64,000 bases of DNA from Streptomyces angustmyceticus. GTDB lineage: Bacteria; Actinomycetota; Actinomycetes; Streptomycetales; Streptomycetaceae. The DNA lies in the NCBI RefSeq assembly GCF_019933235.1, contig NZ_CP082945.1, forward strand, positions 3,286,001 through 3,350,000, read 5' to 3'. The position numbers and the translations under genes are program-made. Shown here in pieces: positions 52,413 through 61,482 of the stretch (position 1 is its first letter; every line of letters starts with the position of its first letter). The notes below the pieces were generated by a model that was not told the origin of the DNA, made no database searches, and saw only the letters and a program-made list of their open reading frames with translations.

Positions 52413-52607
52413 ATGACCTTCCCCCCGGCCTCCCGCGCCGTCGAGATCCTGGCGCGCTCCCACCACCACACCAGCCACTACACGAGCCACTACGGCCATT
52501 ACGGCTCGCACTCCTCCGGCGTCTCCCTCGGCTCCTGGTGGATGATCCCGCTCGGCGTCGTCCTCGGCGTCGGCTGGTTCTTCGTCAAGCGACTGCGGGC
52601 CGGGTGA
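52413..52607 (+). CDS. His/Tyr-rich single-span microprotein 1
   Basis: 64 aa. An extracytoplasmic or cytoplasmic head holds a dense His/Tyr cluster (ARSHHHTSHYTSHYGHYGSH), followed by one transmembrane helix (WWMIPLGVVLGVGWFFV) and a short basic end KRLRAG. There are eight His residues in about 20 positions. It is paralogous to the next gene: both begin MTF, have the cluster, an aromatic WW and the ending VKR(L/F)R. The cluster could coordinate metal. The location after a cation pump is suggestive only. Leaderless start. Confidence 0.7.
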   Translation: MTFPPASRAVEILARSHHHTSHYTSHYGHYGSHSSGVSLGSWWMIPLGVVLGVGWFFVKRLRAG

Positions 52608-52675
52608 GCCTGCCGGGCGGCGCGGTGACACGAAGAGAACCTGCCCGGCCGATACCCCGGACGCTGCCCCCGTAC

Positions 52676-52681
52676 TACGCT
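52676..52681 (+). promoter_or_regulatory. -10 element of His-rich microprotein 2
   Basis: TACGCT ends 8 nt before ATG 52690. Confidence 0.45.
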
Positions 52682-52689
52682 CCGGCCCC

Positions 52690-52875
52690 ATGACATTCCA
52701 CGGGGACCTGGCCCACCAGGTGCTGGCGAGCTCGCACCGCCACTACCACCACTACACCGGCAACCACTACGGCAGCACCGGCGACGGCACCCTCGACTGG
52801 TGGGTGTGGCCGCTCCTCGCGCTCTCCGCGATCGTCGTCATCTGGAGCCTGGTCAAGAGGTTCCGCTCGAACTGA
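52690..52875 (+). CDS. His/Tyr-rich single-span microprotein 2
   Basis: 61 aa, paralogue of the preceding gene: MTFHGDLAHQVLASSHRHYH, then HYTGNHYGSTGDG, then WW and one helix (VWPLLALSAIVVIWSLV) ending KRFRSN. It keeps seven His and four Tyr in the head but with different spacing, so it is a diverged duplicate rather than a recent copy. It has its own leaderless promoter. Its end overlaps the convergent monooxygenase gene by 23 nt. The function is unknown. Confidence 0.7.
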   Translation: MTFHGDLAHQVLASSHRHYHHYTGNHYGSTGDGTLDWWVWPLLALSAIVVIWSLVKRFRSN

Positions 52876-54385
52876 CCACCGCCGTCCGCGTCGTGCGGGC
52901 CTCGTACGACGCCAGGTCCGCCGGGTCCTGGGTCGCGAGCGCCAGATATCCGTCGGGCCGTACGAGAAAGAGTCCCCGGTCCCCGTACGCCTTGTGTGCG
53001 TGCCCGTCCACGTCGATGACGTCGGCCTGCTCGCCGGGGCGGCCGACCCGGACCAGCCGGTAGCGCTCGGAGGCCGGGGCGCCGGTCCCGCCGAAGGCGA
53101 GGAGCGTGGCGTGCGGGCCGCGGAAGAGGTCGAAGAGACGGACGGGCCCGCAGGGGGCGTCGGGGGCGCGGTCTCCGGCGCGCAGTGCGTCGTCGGCCAG
53201 GCCCTCGCGGCACTCGCGGGTCAGAGGGCTCGCGCGGTAGCCGAGGCCCAGTTGGAGGGTCTCGGCGCCGCGTCGGGAGAAGCCGCGGTCGGTGTCCACC
53301 CGGTCCCGCTCGAAGACCTGGGTGGTGAGGGCCAGCACCTGCCGCGCGACCGGCCGCCGCTCGGCCTCGTAGGTGTCGAGGAGCGCGTCGGGGGCACCGC
53401 GCAGCGCGGCGCCGAGCTTCCAGCCGAGGTTGTACGCGTCCTGGATGCTGGTGTTGAGGCCCTGGCCGCCCGTAGGGGAGTGGATGTGCGCGGCATCGCC
53501 CGCGAGCAGGACGCGGCCGACGCGGAAACGGTCGGCGGCCCCGGCCTTGATGCGCAGCACCGAGGACCACCGCACCTCGTGCACCCGCACGTCCTCGTGG
53601 CCGGTGCGCTCCACGAGCAGCTGCCGGACGGCCTCGGGCGTGGCGTCGGGCGTGAAGTCCGGGCCCGCGCCGCCGAAGTGGGCGAGCAGCTGGAAGAGGT
53701 CCGCCCCTTCGAGCGGGCGGAGCGCGACGCGCCCGCCCGGCGCGGTGGGCCACACGTGCCAGTGCGCGCGGTCGAATCCGTCCACGCGAACGTCCGCGAT
53801 CAGCGTCGGGTCGGTGACGATATCGGTGACGGGGAAGCCCACCCCGAGGGCCTTGCGGACCGTGCTGCGTCCGCCGTCGGCCGCGACCAGATAGCCGGCC
53901 CGTACGGCCGACCCGGTGCCGTCCGGCCCGCGCAGCCGCGCCGTCACCCCGTCCGCGTCCTGCGCGAAGCCGGTCAGCTCGCAGCCGAACTCGACGCTGC
54001 CGCCCAGCTCTTCGAGGCGCGCCCGGAGGATCTCGACGGTGCGCCACTGCGGGAGCATCCACATCTCGCCGTACGGGACGTGGGGCGAGGGCTCGGAGGG
54101 CTCGACCGTGTCCCACTCGGCGACACGGGTGGTGCCGTCCCAGCTCTGGAGGCGCTGGACGGGGCCGCCTGCCGCGCGTATCGCGTCGATGACGCCCAGG
54201 TCGTCGAAGACCTCCAGGCTGCGCGGCTGGAGGCCGGAGCCGCGTGAGCCGGGAAAGCCGCGGCTCTCCCTCTCCACGACGCGGCAGGCGATCCCGCGCC
54301 GGGCGAGGTCGCAGGCGAGCACGAGGCCGGTGGGCCCGGCTCCGGCGATCAGAACGTCCGTGGTGGCGATTGCGGGCAGGCTCAT
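52853..54385 (-). CDS. FAD-dependent aromatic monooxygenase (PHBH fold)
   Basis: 510 aa, class A flavoprotein hydroxylase. The GxGxxG dinucleotide motif is VLIAGAGPTGLVLACDLARR, the DG motif is YLVAADGGRSTVRK near 165, and the GD motif is GDAAHIHSPTGGQGLNTSIQ near 290. A C-terminal thioredoxin-like domain of about 130 residues without redox Cys follows, as in phenol- or polyketide-type hydroxylases. It uses NAD(P)H and O2; the substrate is unknown. ATG 54385 with AAGGAACC upstream is preferred to the GTG one codon earlier. It is convergent with the microprotein gene. Confidence 0.92.
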   Translation of the reverse strand: MSLPAIATTDVLIAGAGPTGLVLACDLARRGIACRVVERESRGFPGSRGSGLQPRSLEVFDDLGVIDAIRAAGGPVQRLQSWDGTTRVAEWDTVEPSEPSPHVPYGEMWMLPQWRTVEILRARLEELGGSVEFGCELTGFAQDADGVTARLRGPDGTGSAVRAGYLVAADGGRSTVRKALGVGFPVTDIVTDPTLIADVRVDGFDRAHWHVWPTAPGGRVALRPLEGADLFQLLAHFGGAGPDFTPDATPEAVRQLLVERTGHEDVRVHEVRWSSVLRIKAGAADRFRVGRVLLAGDAAHIHSPTGGQGLNTSIQDAYNLGWKLGAALRGAPDALLDTYEAERRPVARQVLALTTQVFERDRVDTDRGFSRRGAETLQLGLGYRASPLTRECREGLADDALRAGDRAPDAPCGPVRLFDLFRGPHATLLAFGGTGAPASERYRLVRVGRPGEQADVIDVDGHAHKAYGDRGLFLVRPDGYLALATQDPADLASYEARTTRTAVVSSSGTS

Positions 54386-54546
54386 CACAGGTTCCTTGAC
54401 GTCGTCAGGCCGCCCCCCGGCACAGGAGGGGCGGCACGCCTCGCAGCGAGGCGTGCCGGTACGTCATATACGAGGCGCCCGAGGGGCACGAAACGCACCG
54501 GAACGGAACCCCCGGTGCCCCTGGGCAGCGCCCTTGCCGCCCGCCG

Positions 54547-57500
54547 TCAGTCGAACCAGCGCGCCCGCGCCAGCTCGTCCCCCCGTTCCGGGTCCTCCAG
54601 GAGGGCGGCGAGTTCGAAGCGGCGGGGCCACTGGCGGGCGGACCAGGCGAGGCCCGCGGCCACGCCCTCCAGGGTCGCGGCGTGCACGGTGCCGTCCGGG
54701 GTCCGGCGCCAGTCCAGTTCGGCGGGGCCGCCGGGGCCGTCGACGAGGAGTTCCTCGTGCTCGACGTACGCCTCGGGGGTGGCGGCGCCGAGCAGGACGC
54801 GGACGGCCTCGGGCACCTCGTGGCGTACGCCCTCGGAGCGGACCTCGGCGCCGATCTCCTCGCTCAGGCGCGGGACCTGCAGCAGCTCCGCCAGTTCGGC
54901 GGCGCGGGCCGGGCGCACCGGCAGCAGCGCGCGGCCGGACGCCAGCGGCACCAGGTCCGGGGCGTCGGCGACCACCGCGTCGGCCGCGTCCACCACCCGG
55001 ACCTCCTCGTCGCGCACGACCCGCAGTTCGTCGGGCAGCGTCACCTGGTCGGGGTCGAGGTCGGCCAGCAGGCCGTAGACCGCGTGGAGTTGTGCGGCCC
55101 CCACCGGCAGTCCGGGGTCGGCGAGCCGGGACAGCAGCTCCGCGGCGCCGCCCGGCTCGTCCAGGAGCGCGGCGACGGACGTGCGGACGCCGAGCGCGCG
55201 CAGCACCTGCGCGTCGACCTCGCCCGCGTCCGCGGACTCGTACAGCCCGGCCAGCAGCGGATCGCCGCCCGCCGAGCGCAGGCCGGCGGGCCGGCGGCCG
55301 TCGAGCACCGGGTGCCCGCGCAGCCACCAGGCGGTGTACGGGCGGACGGACTCGGTGGTGCCGTCGGGGAGCAGGACGCGGACCGGCGCGGTCAGCGCGT
55401 CGCGCAGCGGCGGACGGGAGAGCATGGCCAGCACCTCGGGCCAGGCGTCGTCGTCGACCAGGTCGAGGTCGCGCACCGCCACGAGTTCGGTGACCACCGG
55501 CGGTACGGGGGTCTCCGGCAGGGCGTCGAGGATGTCCTCGCACCAGACGTCGACCGCGTCCAGCAGCCCGACGTCGTCCGGCTCGGCGAAGTCCCCGTCG
55601 CGCGGCTCCATTTCGTCCGGGTCGAGGACGACGTCGGTGGCCCGGACGAGGGCGAAGTCGGCCAGCACGCCCACGGCCGTCAGCGGCTGCTCGCCCCAGC
55701 GTTCGGCCAACTCGGCGTCGCAGGAGGGGATTTCACCCTCCCGGATGACCCGCTCGAAGGCGCTGCCCGGGTACACCAGCTCGCCGGCGGGCACCGGCTC
55801 GCCGTCCTCGTCGGGCAGGGCCAGCGCCCCGAGCCACGGCTCGTCGCCCGGCGCGAGGCCGGCGTCCCTGACCAGCCCGAGGACCGCCTCGGCCAGCTCC
55901 TCGGTGCCGAGCGGGGCGCCCGCGCCGCCCTCGGTCTCGTCGGCGAAGACGTCGTAGGCGTCCTCGTCCGCGTCGAGCGAGTTCGCGACGGCCGCGCGCA
56001 CCTGCGGCGTGGTCAGGACGGCACGGGGCTGGGCCGGGGTGGCGCCCAGCTTCTCCAGCAGCGGGTGCACCGCGTCGGGGTGGGCGACCTTCAGACCCAG
56101 CCGGGCGAGCGTACGGTGCCGGGCCGCCGCGTCCTCGTCGGACCCGGGCAGCGGCAGCAGCACCTGGCGCGGCCCGATCGTGGTCCGTACGCCGCTGCCG
56201 CCGGGCCCCTGGCCCGCCGTGCCCGCCAGCGGCACCGGCAGGCCGCTCAGCCGGTCCGGGTCGGTGCCCGCCAGCGCGTCATAGAGCCGCCACCACCAGC
56301 CTGGCGTGCGCTCGACGCCCGCCAGCCGGTCGACCATCTCCCCCAGCCCCACCCGGGCCACGCCCAGCGCCCGCAGCTCCTGGCGGCGTTCGAGACCGGC
56401 CGGCAGCAGGCTCGGGAAGAGTTCGGCCAGCACCCCGACCGTCGCCGCGCCCGCGCCCTCCACCAACTCGGCGTCCACCGGGCGCAGCACGAAGCGGTCC
56501 ACACCGGCGTCGCCCTCGTCCCACTCACCGGCCGCCGGCACCTCCGGCTCGGCGGGCCGGCCGCCGGGCGCGCCCGCGCTCGGCAGGAACCGCACCCGCG
56601 GCAGCAGCTCCAGCACCTGCCGGCGCAGCTCACCATCCAGGCCGCCCTTGCCCAGCGGCCCCGGCACCAGGTCGAGGGTGCCGACCGACACCGGCTGCCA
56701 GTCGCCCAGCAGCGTCGTGTAGACCGCGGCCGCGCGGGCCACCAGGAAGTCCGTCAGCGGGCCCGGCGCGACATGCCGCCGGGTCGGCTCCAGCGGGAAC
56801 GAGGCGATCAGCAGCGCGGGCAGCCCCAGCGGCTCGTCCGTCGGCGTCGGCGCGTGCACCACCGCCGCGGTGCCCGGCCGCGCCGGTGCGCCCTCGTCGT
56901 CCACCGGCACCGCCCAGGTCACCGACCAGGCCGGCCGCAGCCGCTCCTCGACGGGCCGGTCCGCCAGCAGCGCCGGGTCCAGCGGACCGCCGTCGCCCGC
57001 CACCCGCCACCGGGCGGCGCCGCGCTCGCTGTCCTCGATCAGGACGTAGGGGCCGTCCTGGCTCCGCCGCAACTCCCGTACGTGCTCCGGGGTCTCGATC
57101 ACGACCTCGGCCAGCCCCGGCAGGGTCAGCAGCAGCGCCGCGTCGACCGCGTCCAGCAGCCGCTCGGCGAGATCCTGCGCCGCGACGTCCCGCAGCGGCA
57201 GCACGACGGCGGTGTCGTACCCCTCGGGGGCCCGGCCCTCCGCGGGCAGCGGCAGCCGCAGCAGCGGTACGTGGCCGTCGCGCCGGCGCAACTCCCCGCC
57301 CAGACCCGGGCTGTGCGCCGCGACCTCCTCCGCCATCGCCCGCGCCTCGGCCAGCGACCAGCGCACCCCGCCGGTACGGCCCACCAGCGCCGGCTCGTCG
57401 CTCACCGACAGCACCGCGGCGAAGCCCACGCCGAACCGGCCGACCGCGCCGGCCGACACGCTGGCCTCCCGCTTCGCGGAGGCGCGCAGCGTCGACAGCG

Positions 57501-57816
57501 ACTCGACGCCGGTGGCGTCCAGCGGGGCGCCCGTGTTGGACGCGACGAGCACGGCGGGGGCGTCGCCGTCGGCCGCGTGCAGCGTCAGCCGCAGCCGGCC
57601 CGGCACGCCGGCGCGGGCCGCCGCGTCGGCCGCGTTCTGCGCCAGCTCCACGGCGAGCCGGTCGCGGTAGCCGCCGAGCGCCAGGTCCTCCTCGGCGTTG
57701 GCGTCCTCCCGGAACCGCGCCGGCGACGCGGCCCAGGCATCCAGCACGCCACGCCGCAGCCGGGCCGTCCCGAACGGGTCTCCGGCGGCGCCTCGCACCC
57801 ACGACGTAGCGATCAC
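54547..57816 (-). CDS. sacsin-like HSP90-type ATPase-domain protein
   Basis: 1089 aa. The N-terminal about 250 residues hold a GHKL/HSP90-like ATP-binding fold: LAVELAQNAADAAARAG (Asn for Mg2+), VLVASNTGAPLDATGVESLS (the N-box Asp replaced by an N-T-G turn) and GRFGVGFAAVLSVSDEPALV. This is the sacsin N-terminal ATP-binding-like family of actinomycetes. The remaining 800 residues are acidic, Leu/Pro/Asp-rich and without recognised catalytic motifs. It may be a chaperone-like protein; the role is unknown. GTG 57816 is the start. The gene upstream on the same strand is DUF3027, separated by the third repeat copy. Confidence 0.85.
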   Translation of the reverse strand: MIATSWVRGAAGDPFGTARLRRGVLDAWAASPARFREDANAEEDLALGGYRDRLAVELAQNAADAAARAGVPGRLRLTLHAADGDAPAVLVASNTGAPLDATGVESLSTLRASAKREASVSAGAVGRFGVGFAAVLSVSDEPALVGRTGGVRWSLAEARAMAEEVAAHSPGLGGELRRRDGHVPLLRLPLPAEGRAPEGYDTAVVLPLRDVAAQDLAERLLDAVDAALLLTLPGLAEVVIETPEHVRELRRSQDGPYVLIEDSERGAARWRVAGDGGPLDPALLADRPVEERLRPAWSVTWAVPVDDEGAPARPGTAAVVHAPTPTDEPLGLPALLIASFPLEPTRRHVAPGPLTDFLVARAAAVYTTLLGDWQPVSVGTLDLVPGPLGKGGLDGELRRQVLELLPRVRFLPSAGAPGGRPAEPEVPAAGEWDEGDAGVDRFVLRPVDAELVEGAGAATVGVLAELFPSLLPAGLERRQELRALGVARVGLGEMVDRLAGVERTPGWWWRLYDALAGTDPDRLSGLPVPLAGTAGQGPGGSGVRTTIGPRQVLLPLPGSDEDAAARHRTLARLGLKVAHPDAVHPLLEKLGATPAQPRAVLTTPQVRAAVANSLDADEDAYDVFADETEGGAGAPLGTEELAEAVLGLVRDAGLAPGDEPWLGALALPDEDGEPVPAGELVYPGSAFERVIREGEIPSCDAELAERWGEQPLTAVGVLADFALVRATDVVLDPDEMEPRDGDFAEPDDVGLLDAVDVWCEDILDALPETPVPPVVTELVAVRDLDLVDDDAWPEVLAMLSRPPLRDALTAPVRVLLPDGTTESVRPYTAWWLRGHPVLDGRRPAGLRSAGGDPLLAGLYESADAGEVDAQVLRALGVRTSVAALLDEPGGAAELLSRLADPGLPVGAAQLHAVYGLLADLDPDQVTLPDELRVVRDEEVRVVDAADAVVADAPDLVPLASGRALLPVRPARAAELAELLQVPRLSEEIGAEVRSEGVRHEVPEAVRVLLGAATPEAYVEHEELLVDGPGGPAELDWRRTPDGTVHAATLEGVAAGLAWSARQWPRRFELAALLEDPERGDELARARWFD

Positions 57817-58160
57817 TGTCCGTCTCCCTCAAGCGTGTGTCGGTGGGCCGACGGTATCTCCCCACGATTGCGAGTGCCCCGCCGTGTCTGTTCCCGCCTT
57901 CGGCGGGGTGGGTGTCCCGCCTTCGGCGGGGTGGGTCTGGGGGGTGGGGTCCCGGCTGAGCGGTGGGTGCCGGGTTCGGGGCCTCCGGGGTGGGTGTGCG
58001 GACTGCTTCGCTTTACGTCCGAACACCCACCCCCGGAGGCCCACCACCGGCACCCACCACGCAGCAGAAGCGGCCCCCGCCCAAACAACCCCACCCCCGC
58101 CGGAGGCGAAACGGCGCCGCAGAAAACAACGTGGGGCGAAGGCCCAGCGCGCCGGCGCGC
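57817..58160. repeat. third copy of the intergenic hairpin repeat family
   Basis: The element fills the gap between the sacsin-like gene and the stop of DUF3027. It has a long hairpin (about 57979-58042) with the loop TGCTTCGCTTTAC at 58004-58016, identical to that at 7163-7175; an outer 12-bp stem GGTGGGTGCCGG (57962-57973) with CCGGCACCCACC (58047-58058); and shoulder sequences (CCGCCGTGTC, then GGAGGCGAAACGGCG) resembling the arms of the 7.0-7.55 kb element. No ORF. Confidence 0.8.
57893..57936. repeat. 21-bp tandem repeat within the repeat element
   Basis: Two copies of a 21-bp sequence, each containing the self-complementary CCCGCC-TTC-GGCGGG, at 57893-57913 and 57916-57936, 2 bp apart. 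Each can form a small hairpin. Confidence 0.75.
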
Positions 58161-59078
58161 CTAGCTGTGGCCGAGCTCCTCGGCCGGCCCGGTCTCCTCG
58201 ACCGAGCCCCCGTCCCGCTCGGGCCGCAACGACAACGGCTCCACCACCGTCTCGTCGACGACCGGCTCCGCCGGCCGGGGCGGCTTCGGCATGACGGCGG
58301 CCTCGGAGTGCGCCCCGCACCCGTACGAGAGGGAGACGACCCGCCCGTCCGCCGGGGCGAACTCGTTGGCGCAGACGCCGAAGGCCTGGCCCAGGGAGCC
58401 GGGGAGCGGGGTGAGGAAGCCGCAGGAGACGCAGGTGGCGGGGGCCGCCTGGGCCATGGGGGTCTTGGCGCCGAAGGCTTCTTCCCAGCGGTCGGCGGCG
58501 GAGTGCAGGCCGTAGCGGGAGAGCACCCGGGCGCGGCGCATGCCCAGTTCCTCGGCGACGGCCGCGATGCTGCCGCGCCGCGGGGCGGGCTGGATCGCGG
58601 GCGAGCCGGGGACGACGTCCGCTTCCTCGGAGTCGGCCACCTCGGCGGCCATGCCCTCGGCGACGGGGGAGTTCGGCGGCGGGGCGTCGTCGCCGGTGAA
58701 GCCGGGCTCCAGGCGCAGGTCGTCGGCCTCGGTGGGCAGCAGGTCGCCGGGGCCCATGTCGCCGGGGCGCAGCCGCTCGCTCCAGGGCACCCACTCCGGT
58801 GCGAGCAGCGCGTCGGGGCCGGGCAGCAGGACGGTCTCGTCGAGGGTGACGACCTTGGCGCGGGAGGCCCTGGCGACGGTCACGGCCCAGCGCCAGCCCC
58901 GGTAGCCGGGTTCGTTGCAGGCGAAGAGGTGGGTGACGACGCGGTCTCCGTCGGCGACGGCGTCGATGTGCTCGCCGACCGTGCCGGGCAGTGCGGCCTC
59001 CTCGGCCGCCTCCCTGGCCAGGTCGACCGCCGCGGCGCACAGGCGGTCAGGGGTACGGCTTCGCATCGCAGCACTCAC
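58161..59078 (-). CDS. DUF3027 protein
   Basis: 305 aa, soluble. The N-terminal LCAAAVDLAREAAEEAAL, then GYRGWRWAVTVARASRAKVV and VPWSERLRPGDMGPGDLLPT match DUF3027, conserved and nearly universal in actinomycetes. The C-terminal part has a Cys motif CVSCGFLTPLPGSLGQAFGV with a later CANEFAP and a YGCGAHSEA segment, suggesting a bound metal. The function is unknown. The GTG at 59078 is taken as start, with an ATG four codons later as alternative. It is divergent from the MFS gene. Confidence 0.88.
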   Translation of the reverse strand: MSAAMRSRTPDRLCAAAVDLAREAAEEAALPGTVGEHIDAVADGDRVVTHLFACNEPGYRGWRWAVTVARASRAKVVTLDETVLLPGPDALLAPEWVPWSERLRPGDMGPGDLLPTEADDLRLEPGFTGDDAPPPNSPVAEGMAAEVADSEEADVVPGSPAIQPAPRRGSIAAVAEELGMRRARVLSRYGLHSAADRWEEAFGAKTPMAQAAPATCVSCGFLTPLPGSLGQAFGVCANEFAPADGRVVSLSYGCGAHSEAAVMPKPPRPAEPVVDETVVEPLSLRPERDGGSVEETGPAEELGHS

Positions 59079-59433
59079 AAGAATCGATTCTCTCTTCTAC
59101 GCCGTCTCACGAGTGCGCCAGCCGGAGCTGTCCTTGTCCTGTCCGGACGACCGGCGGTACCGGGGCGGGCGGAGCGGACCAGGGGACCGCGTCGACGTCC
59201 GCGCCCGGTCGTTCCGGTCGAGCGCACCTCTTACGTCCCATTCTGCGGGATCGCGCGGAGGCACGCGGCCAAGAACGACCGCCGGTGGCGCGCTACACAC
59301 GCTACCCCTTCAACGGTGTACGACCCCTCGGTGGGAGGGCAAATGTCAGCGGCGGCGACCGCGGGCCGGTGCGCCTCGCGCGGCAGCGTCGAGAAAGTGC
59401 CCTCTGCTGGGCGAGTTGGGGCACTATGACCAG
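59079..59433. other. divergent promoter region DUF3027 / MFS
   Basis: 355 bp with no supported gene. Lower-GC patches near 59085-59100 and 59290-59345 are likely promoter areas. The plus-strand -10 element of the MFS gene is at the right end (59422-59427). Confidence 0.45.
59422..59427 (+). promoter_or_regulatory. -10 element of the MFS gene (leaderless)
   Basis: CACTAT ends 6 nt before GTG 59434; no ribosome-binding site. Confidence 0.4.
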
Positions 59434-60885
59434 GTGGCTGCCGCAAGGGCGTCGAAGGTGTCGAAGGTGTCCCGGACCCCGGGGGCGTCGTCACGGGTGC
59501 CGCGCGCCACGGCGCGCGGCGGGTATGGGGACAACCGGGCCCGCCGGGCGGGCCGGGCTGTCGGTCGCGCGCTGCGCAGACCGTTCACCGGCGCGGCGCG
59601 GGGGCTGCGGCGCGCCACGCATGCGCACGGCGCGGGCGAGTCGGGCCTGGGCAAGCTGATCGAACTGCACGCGGTGAACTCCGCGGGCGACGTGATGATC
59701 ACGGTCGCGCTGGCCTCGACGGTGTTCTTCGCGGTGCCGACGGATCAGGCGCGGGGCCGGGTGGCGCTGTATCTGGCGGTGACGATGGCGCCGTTCGCCC
59801 TGCTCGCGCCGGTGGTGGGGCCGCTGCTGGACCGGGTGCCGCACGGCCGCCGGGCGGCGATGGCGGGCTCGATGCTGGCGCGGGCGCTGCTGGCGCTGAC
59901 GATGTCGGGCGCGGTGGCGACCGGGGGGCTGCCGCTGTATCCGGCGGCGCTGGGGGTGCTGGTGGCGTCGAAGGCGTACGGCGTGGTCCGCAGCGCGGTG
60001 GTGCCGCGGCTGCTGCCGCCGCGGATCTCGCTGGTCAAGGCCAATTCGCGGGTGACGCTCGCGGGGCTGCTGGCGACCGGTGCGGCGGCGCCGATGGGGG
60101 CCGGGCTGCAACTGCTGGGGCCGGGCTGGCCGCTGTACGGGGCGTGTGCGGTGTTCGCCGCCGGGACGTTCCTGTCGTTCTCGCTGCCGCACAAGGTCGA
60201 CTCGGCGAAGGGCGAGACCCGGGCCCGGCTGACGTCCCGGGCGGCGTCGGGGCGGTCGGCGGGCGGGAAGCGGAAGCCGGGGCTGCGGACGGTCGGCCCG
60301 TCGGTGCTGCACGGCCTGCAGGCCAACGCCGCGCTGCGGGCGCTCTCCGGGTTCCTGACGTTCTTCCTCGCGTTCATGCTGCGCGAGCATCCGCTGGGCG
60401 GGCTGGGCGCGGCGGCCTCGCTGGGACTGGTGGTGGTGGCGGCCGGTACCGGCAACGCGCTGGGCACGGCGGTCGGTGCCTGGCTGAAGGCCCGCGGTCC
60501 CGAGCCGATCATCGCGGCGGTGCTGGGGCTGGCGCTGTGCGCGACGGTGCTCGCGGCGGTCTTCTACCCGGTACTGGCGGTGGTCGTGGTACCCGCGGCG
60601 GCGGCCACCGCGGGGCTGTGCCAGGCGCTGGCGAAGCTGTCGCTGGACGCGATGATCCAGCGCGATGTGCCGGAGGAGGTGCGCACGTCCGCGTTCGCCC
60701 GGTCCGAGACGGCGCTGCAGATGTCGTGGGTGGTGGGCGGCGCGATCGGGATCTCGCTGCCGCTGATCGGCACGGTGGGCATGGCGGTGGCCGCGGCGCT
60801 GGTGGCCCTGGGCGTGGTGCTGGCCGTGCGGGGACTGCTGAGCGCGGCCCGGCGGGGCGGTACGGCGGCCCCCCGGGTGGCCTGA
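59434..60885 (+). CDS. MFS-type membrane transporter
   Basis: 483 aa with about 11-12 transmembrane helices after a basic N-terminus of about 75 residues (repeated SKVS, then Arg-rich). ITVALASTVFFAVPTDQARG, PFALLAPVVGPLLDRVPHGR (the MFS loop) and ARSETALQMSWVVGGAIGIS are typical of an actinobacterial MFS group. The substrate is unknown. GTG 59434 is chosen because the longer frame upstream has no coding character and a -10 element sits 6 nt before it. It is followed by the DUF2771 lipoprotein gene, 70 nt downstream, which has its own promoter. Confidence 0.85.
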   Translation: MAAARASKVSKVSRTPGASSRVPRATARGGYGDNRARRAGRAVGRALRRPFTGAARGLRRATHAHGAGESGLGKLIELHAVNSAGDVMITVALASTVFFAVPTDQARGRVALYLAVTMAPFALLAPVVGPLLDRVPHGRRAAMAGSMLARALLALTMSGAVATGGLPLYPAALGVLVASKAYGVVRSAVVPRLLPPRISLVKANSRVTLAGLLATGAAAPMGAGLQLLGPGWPLYGACAVFAAGTFLSFSLPHKVDSAKGETRARLTSRAASGRSAGGKRKPGLRTVGPSVLHGLQANAALRALSGFLTFFLAFMLREHPLGGLGAAASLGLVVVAAGTGNALGTAVGAWLKARGPEPIIAAVLGLALCATVLAAVFYPVLAVVVVPAAAATAGLCQALAKLSLDAMIQRDVPEEVRTSAFARSETALQMSWVVGGAIGISLPLIGTVGMAVAAALVALGVVLAVRGLLSAARRGGTAAPRVA

Positions 60886-60943
60886 GGGCCGACGGGCGGC
60901 GCGGCACGCCGTACCCGGGCGTGGCGCGAGCCGGAGCGCCCGA

Positions 60944-60949
60944 TAGCCT
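60944..60949 (+). promoter_or_regulatory. -10 element of the DUF2771-mqnB-mqnD unit (leaderless)
   Basis: TAGCCT ends 6 nt before ATG 60956; no ribosome-binding site. Confidence 0.5.
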
Positions 60950-60955
60950 GCCCGT

Positions 60956-61459
60956 ATGACCGCTGCGTTGATCTCCTGGGGCAAGGGCCGCCGTGCCGCT
61001 GCCGCCATCGGTGCCGTCTCCCTGGGCCTCCTCACCCTCTCCGCCTGCGAGAAGCCGACGTCGCTCGCGACCGTGACCGTCGGTTCGACGACGGTGCAGG
61101 CCGAGGCCACCCCCGGCTGCGACGGCGACGGCAAGGCCCTGTCCAAGAAGGCCGTCACCGCCTGCATCACCAAGAAGGGCGGCAAGACGATCACCGTCCA
61201 CCCCGGTGAGCAGGTCCGCGTCGGCGTCGACCCGTCGGTCGCCAAGTCCGGCTGGATCGTCATCGGCGCCGGCCCCGTGATGCGCGAGCCCAGCAAGCAG
61301 ACGTACCGCAGCTTCGACGCGGACACCCTGTTCATGCAGCAGAACCCGCAGACCGGCCAGACCTCCTACTCCAAGGACGTCACCCTCCAGGTCGCGGAGC
61401 TGGGCGGGGGCGGCGGTCCCAAGACCATGTGGCACTTCACGCTGAAGCAGAAGGACTGA
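60956..61459 (+). CDS. DUF2771 lipoprotein
   Basis: 167 aa. The signal peptide (KGRRAAAAIGAVSLGLLTLS) ends in a lipobox LSAC, with the lipidated Cys at about residue 31. The mature part has two further Cys (CDGDGKALSKKAVTAC) that may form a disulphide, and an Ig-like beta-rich C-terminus (TLQVAELGGGGGPKTMWHFT). DUF2771 is an actinobacterial family of unknown function. It is 23 nt upstream of mqnB and probably co-transcribed, a conserved neighbourhood whose reason is unknown. Confidence 0.88.
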   Translation: MTAALISWGKGRRAAAAIGAVSLGLLTLSACEKPTSLATVTVGSTTVQAEATPGCDGDGKALSKKAVTACITKKGGKTITVHPGEQVRVGVDPSVAKSGWIVIGAGPVMREPSKQTYRSFDADTLFMQQNPQTGQTSYSKDVTLQVAELGGGGGPKTMWHFTLKQKD

Positions 61460-61482
61460 GGACCGGGACGGCGGGCCGTTCG

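Noticed and set aside
54682..58164. 1160-codon plus-strand open frame
   Set aside because: Complement of the sacsin-like gene; composition typical of an antisense GC-rich frame.
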